This document shows positions 7,027 through 15,077 of a stretch of DNA of 45,716 nt, one piece after another. The position numbers and the translations under genes were made by a program. Source of the DNA: Treponema sp. UBA6988. GTDB lineage: Bacteria > Spirochaetota > Spirochaetia > Treponematales > Treponemataceae. A model generated the notes under the pieces. It ran no database searches. It saw nothing but the letters and a program-made list of their open reading frames with translations, and was not told the origin of the DNA. The number at the start of each line of letters is the position of its first letter. Position 1 is the first letter of the stretch. The stretch spans positions 1 to 45,716 of the forward strand of contig DJYC01000004.1 of NCBI GenBank assembly GCA_002448445.1. The letters are read 5' to 3'.

Positions 7027-10000
7027 CTATTTTAGCTTGTTAAGGATGCGGCTTACTTCTCCGTCCAGGATTGTTGCAACCTGCTTGTCTGGGAGTGAGC
7101 TGATTAGGCCGCGCATGTAGGTAAAGACAATTTCTATCATGTCTACGATGTTCTGCTCCTTGCGGACATCCTCGTTCTTTATGCCTATTTCCTTGCGCCA
7201 CAAGTCTGCGGTGGAAAGGAGTCCTGCGGCTCCGCTCAGCTTTTTGATGATGTATTCAAGCTGCAAATGTTCCCTGCTCATGAGGAAGCGTTCCTTTTCT
7301 TCTTCCGGAAGGAATTCGCTCAGGGACTTTAGCTCGCGGAACATGCTTGCCGTGTCCTTGAACTTCTTTGCAATCTCGTTGTCATTGAGTATTTTTACAA
7401 AGTCGGAAAGGGTCTTTGCAGTTTTGTTGAGCAGTGACAAATCCTGCTGAACAAGGTTTAGGTCGTCCTGCTCGATTTCCGGCTGGGCAAAGTCTTCCGG
7501 CGAATCAAGGTCCATGCCTTCCTCTGTATTTTCATCGGTGACGGTCTCGTCAAGGGGAACATCCACTTCTGTGTCAAGCGCATCGTCAAGGCTGGAGGGA
7601 ACTTCCGCCTCATAGGGAACTGAGCTTTCCGGCTGGGGCAAGGGTGCATCCTCTCCGTCCACGGGAAGCCTTAGCGTTTCGGGGGAATTGTCGTCTGCAA
7701 TTTCGTCTATTTCGGGGAACTCGTAGTCCTCCGCATCCGGCTCCGGCTCCGGGATAACGACAGGCTCCTCCTGGATTTCCGCCTCACCGTTTCCTTCACC
7801 TTCGATTCCGTCAAGACCAAGTTCATCGCCCATAGGAATCTGGACCTTTGGAGAGTCATCGTCATCGTTAAAGAAGTCGTCGGCAGAAATTGTCTCCATT
7901 CCGTCGGAACTTTCTTCGACCGTTTCTGCCTGCGGAGTAATGTCTTCCACCTCTGGGAATTCAAAGTCGCTTGCACTTTCGGCTGGCGGTTCGGGAGCAA
8001 AGCGCTGAGGCTCTTCTTCTACAGGAAGCTCTACCTGCGGCTCTTCTTCCGGCTCTATGTCTATCTCGTCATCAATGCTTACGTCTGCCGGGAATTCAAG
8101 GTCTTCGTATTCCATCTGGGGAAGTTCTTCGTCAAGTTCCGGCTCTGTCTCAAACTGGTCTTCGCTTTCAAAGGCGTTGTCTTCTCCATCGAGGCTTTCG
8201 TCCACGTCAAGTCCTGCAAGCGGATCAAATTCACCGTCTGCGCTTTCAGCCTGTCCTTCAAAGCTTTCGTCCTGAATGGGAACGCTTTCGCTAACCTCTT
8301 CTTCCAAAGGCTCTTGGGCAGTCTGGGCTAGGGGTTCTGCATCCTGGGAGTCAAAGCCGTATGAGCTTCCGTCTTCAACAGGAGCCTCTTCTTCGTACAT
8401 TCCGTCGCTAACGTCCATTGATGAAACAGGCTTTTCGTCGGAGCGTATGTCTTCCGTCTCGAATGCGCTTTCAAAGTCGTCCGACGGGCGGGGTTCGTGT
8501 CCACGAGTTGCGCCAAAGGGATTGTTCTTTAATATGCTTGATTCATCCTCTTCTTCAAAAACCGGGGTGTCTGGAACAAGGTTGTCAAGGTCCAGATAGT
8601 CTTCCGTGCGGTCGGCAAGGATTTCGTCATCCAAGGTCTTGTCGAATGGAGAGGCACCAGTCTCGTCATTATGGGTAAGCTTTTCAAAGCTAAAGTCATC
8701 GTTGTGCCTGAATTCCTGGGAGTCTGCCTGTGAAAGGTCAAGGTCAGAAACCTTCATGTCGGGGTTTTCCTCAGGCATTACCACAACTTCCTCTTCGTTT
8801 ACGGCTGGAGTTCCGTCGTCGATTTTTCCGAGTACGGAAAGGTCAACTTCGCCCTGGTCTGCTTCGAGTGCGTTCTTGCCACCGTTAAGGGCTGAAAGAC
8901 TTGATCTTACGCTGCCGATTCTTTCGCGGTAGAGGCGGTTGTCCTTGTCCACGGAGCCAAGCTTTTCGTAGGCATTGTAGGCCTCCTGTATGCGGTTCTG
9001 CTTTTCGTAGCCTTCCGCAAGCATGGCGATTGCCGCTGCATCCTCGGAATTGGTTTCCAGATACTTCTTAAGGTCTTCCTCCGCTTTCTTAAAGTTGCCC
9101 TTCTGGCTGTAGCGGCGGGCGCTGTCCCTGTAGTATGCGGTATAATCCGGGTCTGCGGTTTTTATCTGTTCAAAGCATGATTCTGCCTTGTTGTCTTCTC
9201 CGCAGCAGATGTAATACTGGCCAAGAAGGTTCAAAGCCTGAATGTCGTCAGGATTCTCTTCCAGAATTTGGTTAATCTTTTTGTTTGCGGCGGAAAGCTT
9301 GTCGGCAGTCAGAAGAATCTTGGCATACTGCTTGAGCATCTCCTTGTTTTCCGGATCAAGCTTTTCGTAGTGGCTCATCGTATGGATGGCATCCTTTGAC
9401 TTTCCGTGAAGGTCATAGACATCTGCCAGTGAGGAAAGAACCCTCTTGTTGTCCGGATCCCACTTTAGCGCTGTGTTGTATTCCGCTTCCGCATCATCGT
9501 ATCCGTTCTGCCTTGTGTAGACATCGCCCATCTTTGCGTGCATCTTTACGTTCTGCGGGTTGAGCATTATTGCCTGTCCAACAAGGTCGGCGGCATTCTT
9601 TGTCATGTTCCTTGAAAGCATCAGGTCTGCATAGGAATCTATTGCCTCCAGCCAGCCCGGCTTTGAGCGCAGGGATGCCTCGTATTCGTTTGCGGCAAGA
9701 TCAAGGCGGCCAAGCTTTTCGTAGCTCTTTGCAAGGTTAAGGTGAAGGATCGGGTGGTTGGGGTCAACCTTAAGGCCGCGCTGGTATGAAGAAACAGCAT
9801 CCTCGTGCTTGTTCTGCAAAGCGTAGATTGAACCAAGGTGGTTGTAGGCAAGTACATCTTCCTGGTTTTCTTCCACTACGCGGTTAAAGCACTGCAAGGC
9901 TTCTTCGTAGTTGCCCATGAGCTTGTAGGTAAAGCCCAGGTTGTAGAAGGACTGGATGTTGTTTTCGTCCGCAATGATTGCCTTTTCCAGTACGTCGATT

Positions 10001-10284
10001 GACTGGTCAAATTTTTTAAGGCGGCGGTAAATTCCACCCAGATGGTTCAAAGCGTCAACATTGTCCGGGGACTCGCTTATAATCTGCTTGTAAATGGGAA
10101 TTGCATCGGCATCGCGTCCACTCTTCTGGTAGAGGCTGCCAAGATCATTAAGCAAATTCTCATTCGTCGGGTCGTCTTTTAGAAGATTCTTATACAAACG
10201 AGCGGCAAGCATGTAGTCATGCGCCAATACAGCAGCCTTTGCCCTGTCCAAAATCAACTTATTGTCTGTCTTTGTTTCGCCCAT
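7027..10284 (-). CDS. Large TPR scaffold protein with acidic linker
   Basis: The product is 1085 residues in three parts. Residues 1-460 are about thirteen tetratricopeptide repeats (for example NENLLNDLGSLYQKSGRDAD, VDALNHLGGIYRRLKKFDQS, VLAYNHLGSIYALQNKHEDA) in the usual 34-residue rhythm. Residues about 480-945 are very acidic, low-complexity, and rich in Glu, Asp, Pro and Ser with FEFPE/DFE-like recurring words, so probably disordered. Residues about 950-1085 form a helical domain (LNLVQQDLSLLNKTAKTLSD...; SREHLQLEYIIKKLSGAAGL). There is no signal peptide or membrane segment, so it is cytoplasmic. A scaffolding role is inferred from TPRs. The second half could be mistaken for coding DNA in other frames because it is Glu/Asp-rich. 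It is followed by a terminator at 6944-6986. Confidence 0.85.
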   Translation of the reverse strand: MGETKTDNKLILDRAKAAVLAHDYMLAARLYKNLLKDDPTNENLLNDLGSLYQKSGRDADAIPIYKQIISESPDNVDALNHLGGIYRRLKKFDQSIDVLEKAIIADENNIQSFYNLGFTYKLMGNYEEALQCFNRVVEENQEDVLAYNHLGSIYALQNKHEDAVSSYQRGLKVDPNHPILHLNLAKSYEKLGRLDLAANEYEASLRSKPGWLEAIDSYADLMLSRNMTKNAADLVGQAIMLNPQNVKMHAKMGDVYTRQNGYDDAEAEYNTALKWDPDNKRVLSSLADVYDLHGKSKDAIHTMSHYEKLDPENKEMLKQYAKILLTADKLSAANKKINQILEENPDDIQALNLLGQYYICCGEDNKAESCFEQIKTADPDYTAYYRDSARRYSQKGNFKKAEEDLKKYLETNSEDAAAIAMLAEGYEKQNRIQEAYNAYEKLGSVDKDNRLYRERIGSVRSSLSALNGGKNALEADQGEVDLSVLGKIDDGTPAVNEEEVVVMPEENPDMKVSDLDLSQADSQEFRHNDDFSFEKLTHNDETGASPFDKTLDDEILADRTEDYLDLDNLVPDTPVFEEEDESSILKNNPFGATRGHEPRPSDDFESAFETEDIRSDEKPVSSMDVSDGMYEEEAPVEDGSSYGFDSQDAEPLAQTAQEPLEEEVSESVPIQDESFEGQAESADGEFDPLAGLDVDESLDGEDNAFESEDQFETEPELDEELPQMEYEDLEFPADVSIDDEIDIEPEEEPQVELPVEEEPQRFAPEPPAESASDFEFPEVEDITPQAETVEESSDGMETISADDFFNDDDDSPKVQIPMGDELGLDGIEGEGNGEAEIQEEPVVIPEPEPDAEDYEFPEIDEIADDNSPETLRLPVDGEDAPLPQPESSVPYEAEVPSSLDDALDTEVDVPLDETVTDENTEEGMDLDSPEDFAQPEIEQDDLNLVQQDLSLLNKTAKTLSDFVKILNDNEIAKKFKDTASMFRELKSLSEFLPEEEKERFLMSREHLQLEYIIKKLSGAAGLLSTADLWRKEIGIKNEDVRKEQNIVDMIEIVFTYMRGLISSLPDKQVATILDGEVSRILNKLK

Positions 10285-10319
10285 ATTATGACCCCTGTTT
10301 TTGTTTCCGCACTTTTTCT

Positions 10320-10347
10320 ATAGTATAGATTACAGCTTTCAAAACAA
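10320..10347 (-). promoter_or_regulatory. Possible promoter of the TPR gene
   Basis: On the minus strand TTGTTT (10347-10342) is followed after 16 bases by TACTAT (10325-10320), about 35 bases before the ATG at 10284. The boxes are only moderately close to the sigma-70 consensus, and TATACT overlaps at an alternative spacing. Confidence 0.35.
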
Positions 10348-10351
10348 CCTA

Positions 10352-11869
10352 CTATTTTCTTAGAGGGCGTGCGTACACTTCCTTAGAAAGTATGCCCATA
10401 ATCTTACCGTCGCTCTTTGAATAGGATGCAACCGCAAAATAATATATCTTACCGTTTTTAAGGCCAGTAAATTTCATTCTGCAAACATTGCCTACGTCAA
10501 GGGGAGATGCTCCCTCATAGGCTTCCTGTCCAAGGTATTCGCCCGGTCTGTCTCCATAGAAGACTATGTAGCCGCCTGTCTGGTCATCAACAGAATAGCT
10601 CCAGGAAAGTGTAACTTCTCCGTCACCAGCATCCGCAAAAACTGAAAATGGTGGAAGGGGAAGCGGAACTTCCGTGTAGGCAAGCTTTATTTCCGTAACG
10701 GAAGGTGTACGAGAACCGCCGCCGTCCGGGTAAAGGTCACCGGAAATCTGGAAGTATTGGCCTGTTACGCCAGTAATCTGCTCGTGGTTCTTTACCGGAA
10801 TCCACTTGGGGTAGTCGTCCGTCCAATCAAAGCGGTTGTCTCCACCGCGTACATAGAAAGCCACGTCCGTCTGCGAAGGAGTGTTTACGATTGCGTCAAG
10901 GCGTTCAAGCTTTGCACCGCGGGAAATAAGAATCGGCTGGGTTACAAAGCGCCCGCCGTTGCTCTTGTATGTGTCGTAGCGCAGGGAGCTTGCAGTTTCG
11001 CTCTCAGAAGTGCGCTGAATCCTAAAGTCGTCTATAAAGCCTGTGTACTTGGGGCAGATTTCTATGTTTGCCTTAACGCCAAGCAAAGGTGTGCATACGC
11101 TTCCACCGTGCTCGTGGCCGTTTGAAGTTATGTACTGCAGGGCTTCAATCTTACCGTCAATCCTGTATTCCAAAAGGCCAGTGTCGTCGTCAAAGCTGAT
11201 TGAATGGTGTGCCCATACGCCAGGGATTATGGTGCGAAGGCAGGAAAGCGTAACCGTTCCGTTGTCCTTCTTCCATCCGTTGAACACGTTGATGAATTCC
11301 CAGCGCAGGTGGTTGCTAAAGAAGCTTGCAGAAATCATCTGGTAAAGAAGATAGTCGTTCTCCATTCTTGAAGAGCGCCAGGAGAATACAATCTCACCGT
11401 TCTCTGCAATTGAAGGGCAAAGCCAGAATTCAATAAGGAAAGACCCCTTGCTGCCGCTGCTGCCAAAAAGGGAATCCGGGCTTCCGCAAAGTGAAAGGCC
11501 ACCGTTTCCGCGGCTCATGGCGGCATGCTTTCCCATCTTAACCTTGGATGAGCTTACAAAAGACTTTTCTGCAACGGAATAGTTGCCCGTCCTGTCTGAA
11601 AAGGAACCATCAGCTTCCTCAAAGTCGAGCAGCAAGTCCGTAGCAGGCTGGCTGCCAGCATCGCTGCCCCTGTCTACAGAGCGGCTGTTGGTTGCAAGCT
11701 CAATGCTCGTGTAGCCAAAGCGGCCCTTACCGTAGGCAAGACCGTCCATAGACTTGAGCCTGCCCCAACCGGCATTTCCGCCAAGCACCAGTGTCTTTTC
11801 CTCAGAAAAAGAAAGACCTGAAAAGAGTAGACAAAATATAGCTAAAAAAAGTATTCTTATCTTATGCAT
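10352..11869 (-). CDS. Secreted LamG-like / fibronectin type III protein
   Basis: With the start at MHKIRILF the product is 505 residues. The signal peptide is hydrophobic (LFLAIFCLLFSGLSFS). Residues about 85-290 look like a concanavalin/LamG jelly roll (GSFLIEFWLCPSIAENGEIV; GVWAHHSISFDDDTGLLEYR; YTGFIDDFRIQR), a fold often binding sugars or proteins. Residues about 395-505 are a fibronectin type III-like module (PFSVFADAGDGEVTLSWSYS; GLKNGKIYYFAVASYS). No catalytic domain is seen. The likely location is the periplasm or outer surface. Its ATG lies in the same ATGCAT as the uvrC ATG on the other strand. A TTG 15 bases upstream is an alternative start. It lies 67 bp upstream of the TPR gene on the same strand and may be in its transcription unit. 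Confidence 0.75.
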   Translation of the reverse strand: MHKIRILFLAIFCLLFSGLSFSEEKTLVLGGNAGWGRLKSMDGLAYGKGRFGYTSIELATNSRSVDRGSDAGSQPATDLLLDFEEADGSFSDRTGNYSVAEKSFVSSSKVKMGKHAAMSRGNGGLSLCGSPDSLFGSSGSKGSFLIEFWLCPSIAENGEIVFSWRSSRMENDYLLYQMISASFFSNHLRWEFINVFNGWKKDNGTVTLSCLRTIIPGVWAHHSISFDDDTGLLEYRIDGKIEALQYITSNGHEHGGSVCTPLLGVKANIEICPKYTGFIDDFRIQRTSESETASSLRYDTYKSNGGRFVTQPILISRGAKLERLDAIVNTPSQTDVAFYVRGGDNRFDWTDDYPKWIPVKNHEQITGVTGQYFQISGDLYPDGGGSRTPSVTEIKLAYTEVPLPLPPFSVFADAGDGEVTLSWSYSVDDQTGGYIVFYGDRPGEYLGQEAYEGASPLDVGNVCRMKFTGLKNGKIYYFAVASYSKSDGKIMGILSKEVYARPLRK

Positions 11870-13897
11870 AGTTCCGACCAGCAATTAAATTCAGATTCAC
11901 CGCAGCTTTCACCGCAGCCCGATCCAAGAGAAATTCTCCACCAGACCGCCCTAAAAGCCCCGTCCCAAAGCGGTGTCTACATGTGGAAGAACGCCGAAGG
12001 AATAGTCATTTACGTTGGCAAGGCAAAAAACCTCAAGAACCGCCTTTCTTCCTATTTTAGCGGAAGCAAGGACATCAAGACAAGGCTGTTGGTCCACAAC
12101 GCCCGCTCAATTGAATACATAACCACTAACAATGAGTATGAAGCATTTTTACTGGAAAACAACCTCATAAAAAAATTTTCCCCCCGTTACAACATAGATT
12201 TGAAGGACGGAAAATCATACCCAGTGCTGCGGGTAACGAGCGAAAAGTTTCCAAGAGTATACAAAACAAGGAGAATTGTCCAGGACGGCTCCAAGTACTT
12301 TGGCCCCTTCCCCGACGCAACTGCTCTTGACGTTTTTACCGATACCCTCTACGAAATTTATCCGCTGCGCCACTGCAAAACCCTTAAAAAAAAGGCCTCG
12401 CCGTGCATGTATTACCACATCGGCAGATGCATGGCCCCCTGTTGCAAACAGGTAGACCACTCCACCTATACTGAATTTATCGAAGAAATCTGTACACTTC
12501 TTGAGAACAAAGGAGAAGAAACGGCAAAAAAACTTGAAAGCGAAATGAAGGCCGCCGCCCAGTCGCTAAATTTTGAAAAGGCCGCAAGACTCCGCGACGG
12601 ACTAAGGGCACTTTCCGTACTCAAAAACCAGAACATCGTGGAAAGCTTCGACGGAAGTGACCGCGACTACATAGCATCATGGCGTGAAGGTGAACTGGTA
12701 AGCTTTACCGTGCTAAGAATCAGAAGCGGAAAACTCCTTGGCCGCGACAACTACAGAACGATAACCCTAAACGAAGACACCGAAATCCTTGGCGAATTCA
12801 TGGCATCCTACTACAGCTCAAAGGAAGACATTCCCCCTTCAATCTACGTGGTAACGGAAGACGGAATGGAAATAATGAAGCGGTGGTTCAGCGAAACCTA
12901 CAAAATAGAATGCCAGATTATAGTTGCAAAGCCCACAATCCCCCAGGCAAAGCTGCACCTGGCCGCAATACAGATGGCACAGGAAAACGCCCGCGAAGAC
13001 ATAATCCGTCGGGTACGCGAAAGGGGCGACTTCCCCGCAATGGAAGAACTGCAGAAGGTTTTGGCACTCCCCCGCCTGCCTGTAAGAATAGAAGGCTTCG
13101 ACATAGCCCACATTGGCGGAAAATTCCCCGTGGCATCGCTAATCAGCTTCTACAACGGCAACCCGGACAAAAAAAACTACCGCTACTTCCGCCTAAAGAC
13201 AACAGACGGCTACATAGACGACTTCCAGTCAATGAGGGAAGCAACATCAAGGCGCTACACAAGGCTCATAAACGAAAAGCAGCCCCTGCCCGACCTGCTC
13301 CTGATAGACGGTGGCATTGGACAGGTTAACGCGGTAGACGGAATCCTAAAGGCACTTGGAGCCGACATACCAATAGCTGGACTTGCCAAAAGGGACGAAG
13401 AAATCTGGCGCCCCCACACATCAAAGCCGGTCTGCCTGCCCAAAAGAAGCGATGCTTTAAGACTACTTCAACGTGTACGAGACGAAACCCACCGCTTTGC
13501 AACCAGCCGCAACCAGAACCTGCGCACAAAGGAAAACACTGTCTCGCCCTTCATAAAACTGCCCGGAATCGGAAAGGAAAGGGACAAAATCCTTATGAAA
13601 AAGTACGGAACGCTCCAGGCACTTGCAAAAGCCCCGGAAGCAGAACTTGCCCAGCTCTTGCATTTTAGGGCAGATGCCGCAACAGCCCTGCTCCTTGCCG
13701 CAAAAAACGAGCTTTCAAAGCAGAACGCGCGAAAGGAAAAGCAGGCACTCTCGCTTGGAGAGGCGGGAACCACCTGGCAAAAGGCCGCACACGCACAAAT
13801 GCTATCGGACCTTGCACGCCAGGCAGCAGACGGGGAATATGAACTGGATGAAAATATCGAAGAAGACGGAATGATGGCGGCAGAACCGGAAGACTAG
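11864..13897 (+). CDS. uvrC: Excinuclease ABC subunit C
   Basis: The product is 677 residues and makes the dual incisions of nucleotide excision repair with UvrA and UvrB. The GIY-YIG nuclease domain is at about 36-115 (SGVYMWKN...IVIYVGKAKNLKNRL). The UvrB-interacting UVR motif is near 225-255 (AAAQSLNFEKAARLRDGL). The RNase H-like 5' nuclease domain is at about 400-560 (EGFDIAHIGGKFPVASLI; PDLLLIDGGIGQVNAV; HRFATSRNQ). A helix-hairpin-helix lies near 565-620 (LPGIGKERDKILMKKYGTLQ). The length is slightly above the usual 600-620 because of a 35-residue N-terminal lead and a 60-residue tail. No later start codon precedes the nuclease domain, so ATG 11864 is kept although its ribosome-binding site is weak. 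Confidence 0.95.
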   Translation: MHSSDQQLNSDSPQLSPQPDPREILHQTALKAPSQSGVYMWKNAEGIVIYVGKAKNLKNRLSSYFSGSKDIKTRLLVHNARSIEYITTNNEYEAFLLENNLIKKFSPRYNIDLKDGKSYPVLRVTSEKFPRVYKTRRIVQDGSKYFGPFPDATALDVFTDTLYEIYPLRHCKTLKKKASPCMYYHIGRCMAPCCKQVDHSTYTEFIEEICTLLENKGEETAKKLESEMKAAAQSLNFEKAARLRDGLRALSVLKNQNIVESFDGSDRDYIASWREGELVSFTVLRIRSGKLLGRDNYRTITLNEDTEILGEFMASYYSSKEDIPPSIYVVTEDGMEIMKRWFSETYKIECQIIVAKPTIPQAKLHLAAIQMAQENAREDIIRRVRERGDFPAMEELQKVLALPRLPVRIEGFDIAHIGGKFPVASLISFYNGNPDKKNYRYFRLKTTDGYIDDFQSMREATSRRYTRLINEKQPLPDLLLIDGGIGQVNAVDGILKALGADIPIAGLAKRDEEIWRPHTSKPVCLPKRSDALRLLQRVRDETHRFATSRNQNLRTKENTVSPFIKLPGIGKERDKILMKKYGTLQALAKAPEAELAQLLHFRADAATALLLAAKNELSKQNARKEKQALSLGEAGTTWQKAAHAQMLSDLARQAADGEYELDENIEEDGMMAAEPED

Positions 13898-13995
13898 CGG
13901 ACTCCAATATCCTTGCCGGAATTCAGCAAAAAAGAACCAACTGCAAAAAATGCCATAAAAGCGGCAATAACAACCTGAGCTAAAATTTCAAGCAT
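13894..13995 (-). CDS. 33-residue putative membrane peptide
   Basis: A very short minus-strand frame begins with ATG at 13995, preceded by a near-perfect GGAGGAG six bases upstream. It encodes 33 residues: MLEILAQ, then about 18 mainly nonpolar residues (VVIAAFMAFFAVGSFLL), then a polar tail NSGKDIGVR. The layout is that of a single-pass small membrane protein. Its TAG stop overlaps the uvrC stop by two to three bases in tail-to-tail arrangement. The excellent ribosome-binding site and clean hydrophobic segment are the reasons to call it; no homologue is recognised. It could be a chance frame. Conservation in relatives would decide. Confidence 0.5.
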   Translation of the reverse strand: MLEILAQVVIAAFMAFFAVGSFLLNSGKDIGVR

Positions 13996-14154
13996 AAACT
14001 CCTCCATAAATAAAATTTAAACTCATCCAATAAAATATCGGCCCATAAAAAAAGCATTTAAGCCAAAAGCGCAAATTCAAAAATAATTTTTTATTATTTC
14101 TCTGGACGGCACCCCATATTTAAACTGTGCCCGGCACTCCGTGTCCGGTCAAAA

Positions 14155-14283
14155 CCATGCAATTTCTACCCTGCCGCAAACCGATAGCGCCACGGACGGC
14201 GCGTCCTTTCTTTGCAAAAAGGGACTGTCAGTTTTCCGCAGGAAAACTGATGGGTAGAAATTGCATGGATGCAATTTCTACCC
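14155..14283. repeat. Nested perfect palindromes
   Basis: CCATGCAATTTCTACCC (14155-14171) has a perfect inverted copy at 14252-14268. That copy also forms a 15-bp perfect hairpin with 14269-14283 around a 2-base loop. Between them, TCAGTTTTCC / GGAAAACTGA (14228-14250) is a third hairpin with loop GCA. No gene is seen. Confidence 0.85.
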
Positions 14284-14359
14284 GCTTTCCAGGGTTCCGC
14301 TTACGCTCCATTGCCTTGCGGCAACGGCTCCGCCGCCCTTCCAATCGGGCGTAGGCTCT
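14284..14359 (-). repeat. GC-rich dispersed element, short form
   Basis: On the minus strand it reads GCCTACGCCCGATTGGAAGG, then GC hairpins, ending GCGGAACCCTGGAAAGCGGG. It is a relative of 6868-6944 and 16677-16760 and directly abuts the nested palindromes. Confidence 0.55.
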
Positions 14360-14460
14360 AAATCAAGCACCCTAAAAAGATTCAATTATGGCGAAAAAAA
14401 CTGTCATGCCAAACTAGACTCGGCATCTGTCTTCAATACCGTAAATTCAGATTCTGAAAT

Positions 14461-14557
14461 CAACGCACCCCGCAGCAAGCTACGGGGTATGAGTTCCTCA
14501 TAAAACGAATCCCCCTGTATCAAAACATCCTTACGCGAACCAACGAGGTGTGCGTTG
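14461..14557. repeat. 97-bp MITE-like element with inverted ends
   Basis: The ends CAACGCACCCC (14461) and GAGGTGTGCGTTG (to 14557) are inverted repeats. Just inside the left end lies a hairpin ACCCCGCAGC / GCTACGGGGT. It is non-coding. The shape suggests a small non-autonomous mobile element; no transposase is nearby. Confidence 0.5.
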
Positions 14558-14578
14558 TTCTTAAAAGGTATTGCAGTC

Positions 14579-14626
14579 AGGGTTGAATACCCTTATTCCG
14601 CCCCAAGGGGCGGGGTATTCAACCCT
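14579..14626. repeat. Long hairpin repeat
   Basis: The outer arms AGGGTTGAATACCC and GGGTATTCAACCCT are perfect over 14 bp. The inner arms CCGCCCC and GGGGCGG are separated by AA. No run of T follows, so it is not an obvious terminator. Confidence 0.75.
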
Positions 14627-14702
14627 TCCGCGCGAATCAAGCTCAGATTAACACAAAGTTACTGGCATTGCTCCAAAAACACATAGTGCCTGTTCCAAAA
14701 GT

Positions 14703-14912
14703 GTCATTCCGAACTAGTTTCGGAATCTATGAAGCTGTATGCTGAAATAAAATCAGCATGACAAAACGAGTTTTTAAGAAACCACTGATTAATAGCATCG
14801 TGTCATTGCCAGGCTCGACCCGGCAATCCATAAATATCAATAATGCAAACAAATAGATTATCGGGTCTTTCGCAACGAAGTTTCCAGCGAGCCCGGTAAT
14901 GACATTGTTCTG
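14703..14912. repeat. Cluster of dispersed palindromic repeats
   Basis: A GTCATTCCGAAC..TTCGGAATC palindrome lies at 14703-14727. At 14804-14831 is GTCATTGCCAGGCTCGACCC, and an inverted relative ends GCCCGGTAATGAC at 14912, so the pair forms a larger imperfect hairpin of about 110 bp. The gap 13996-15077 contains repeats and one promoter but no recognised gene. Confidence 0.75.
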
Positions 14913-14976
14913 GATTAATCAGCGTTTCCCTATCTTTACCAAAGAACAGATTTCACCGCATTTCCTTAAATTTTTC

Positions 14977-15004
14977 TTGTTTTATAGAAAATATATATTA
15001 TAAT
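14977..15004 (+). promoter_or_regulatory. Sigma-70-type promoter of the SPFH gene
   Basis: TTGTTT (14977-14982), a 16-base spacer and TATAAT (14999-15004) lie about 73 bases before the ATG at 15078. Transcription from here would include the hairpin at 15028-15058. Confidence 0.65.
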
Positions 15005-15027
15005 GAATGGTATAGCGTCGCCCTCAT

Positions 15028-15058
15028 GGTTCTACCGTTTGGGACGGCCTAGAAAACC
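15028..15058 (+). other. Structured leader hairpin of unknown class
   Basis: GGTT-CTA-CCGT pairs with ACGG-(CC)-TAG-(AA)-AACC around loop TTGGG, then CTCATTTTT, then AGGAG and the ATG. I compared it with the purine and preQ1-I riboswitch signatures and it does not match either. It may be an attenuator or simply a stabilising leader. Confidence 0.4.
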
Positions 15059-15077
15059 TCATTTTTAGGAGCAAACT

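Noticed and set aside
8057..8294. Plus-strand Ser-rich frames opposite the TPR gene
   Set aside because: They are the antisense of the acidic linker, where Glu/Asp codons read as Ser/Phe codons on the other strand.
15005..15070. Purine or preQ1 riboswitch upstream of the SPFH gene
   Set aside because: Parts of the sequence (TTCTACC, GGTTCTA) recall these classes, but the required flanking stems and order of conserved loops are absent.
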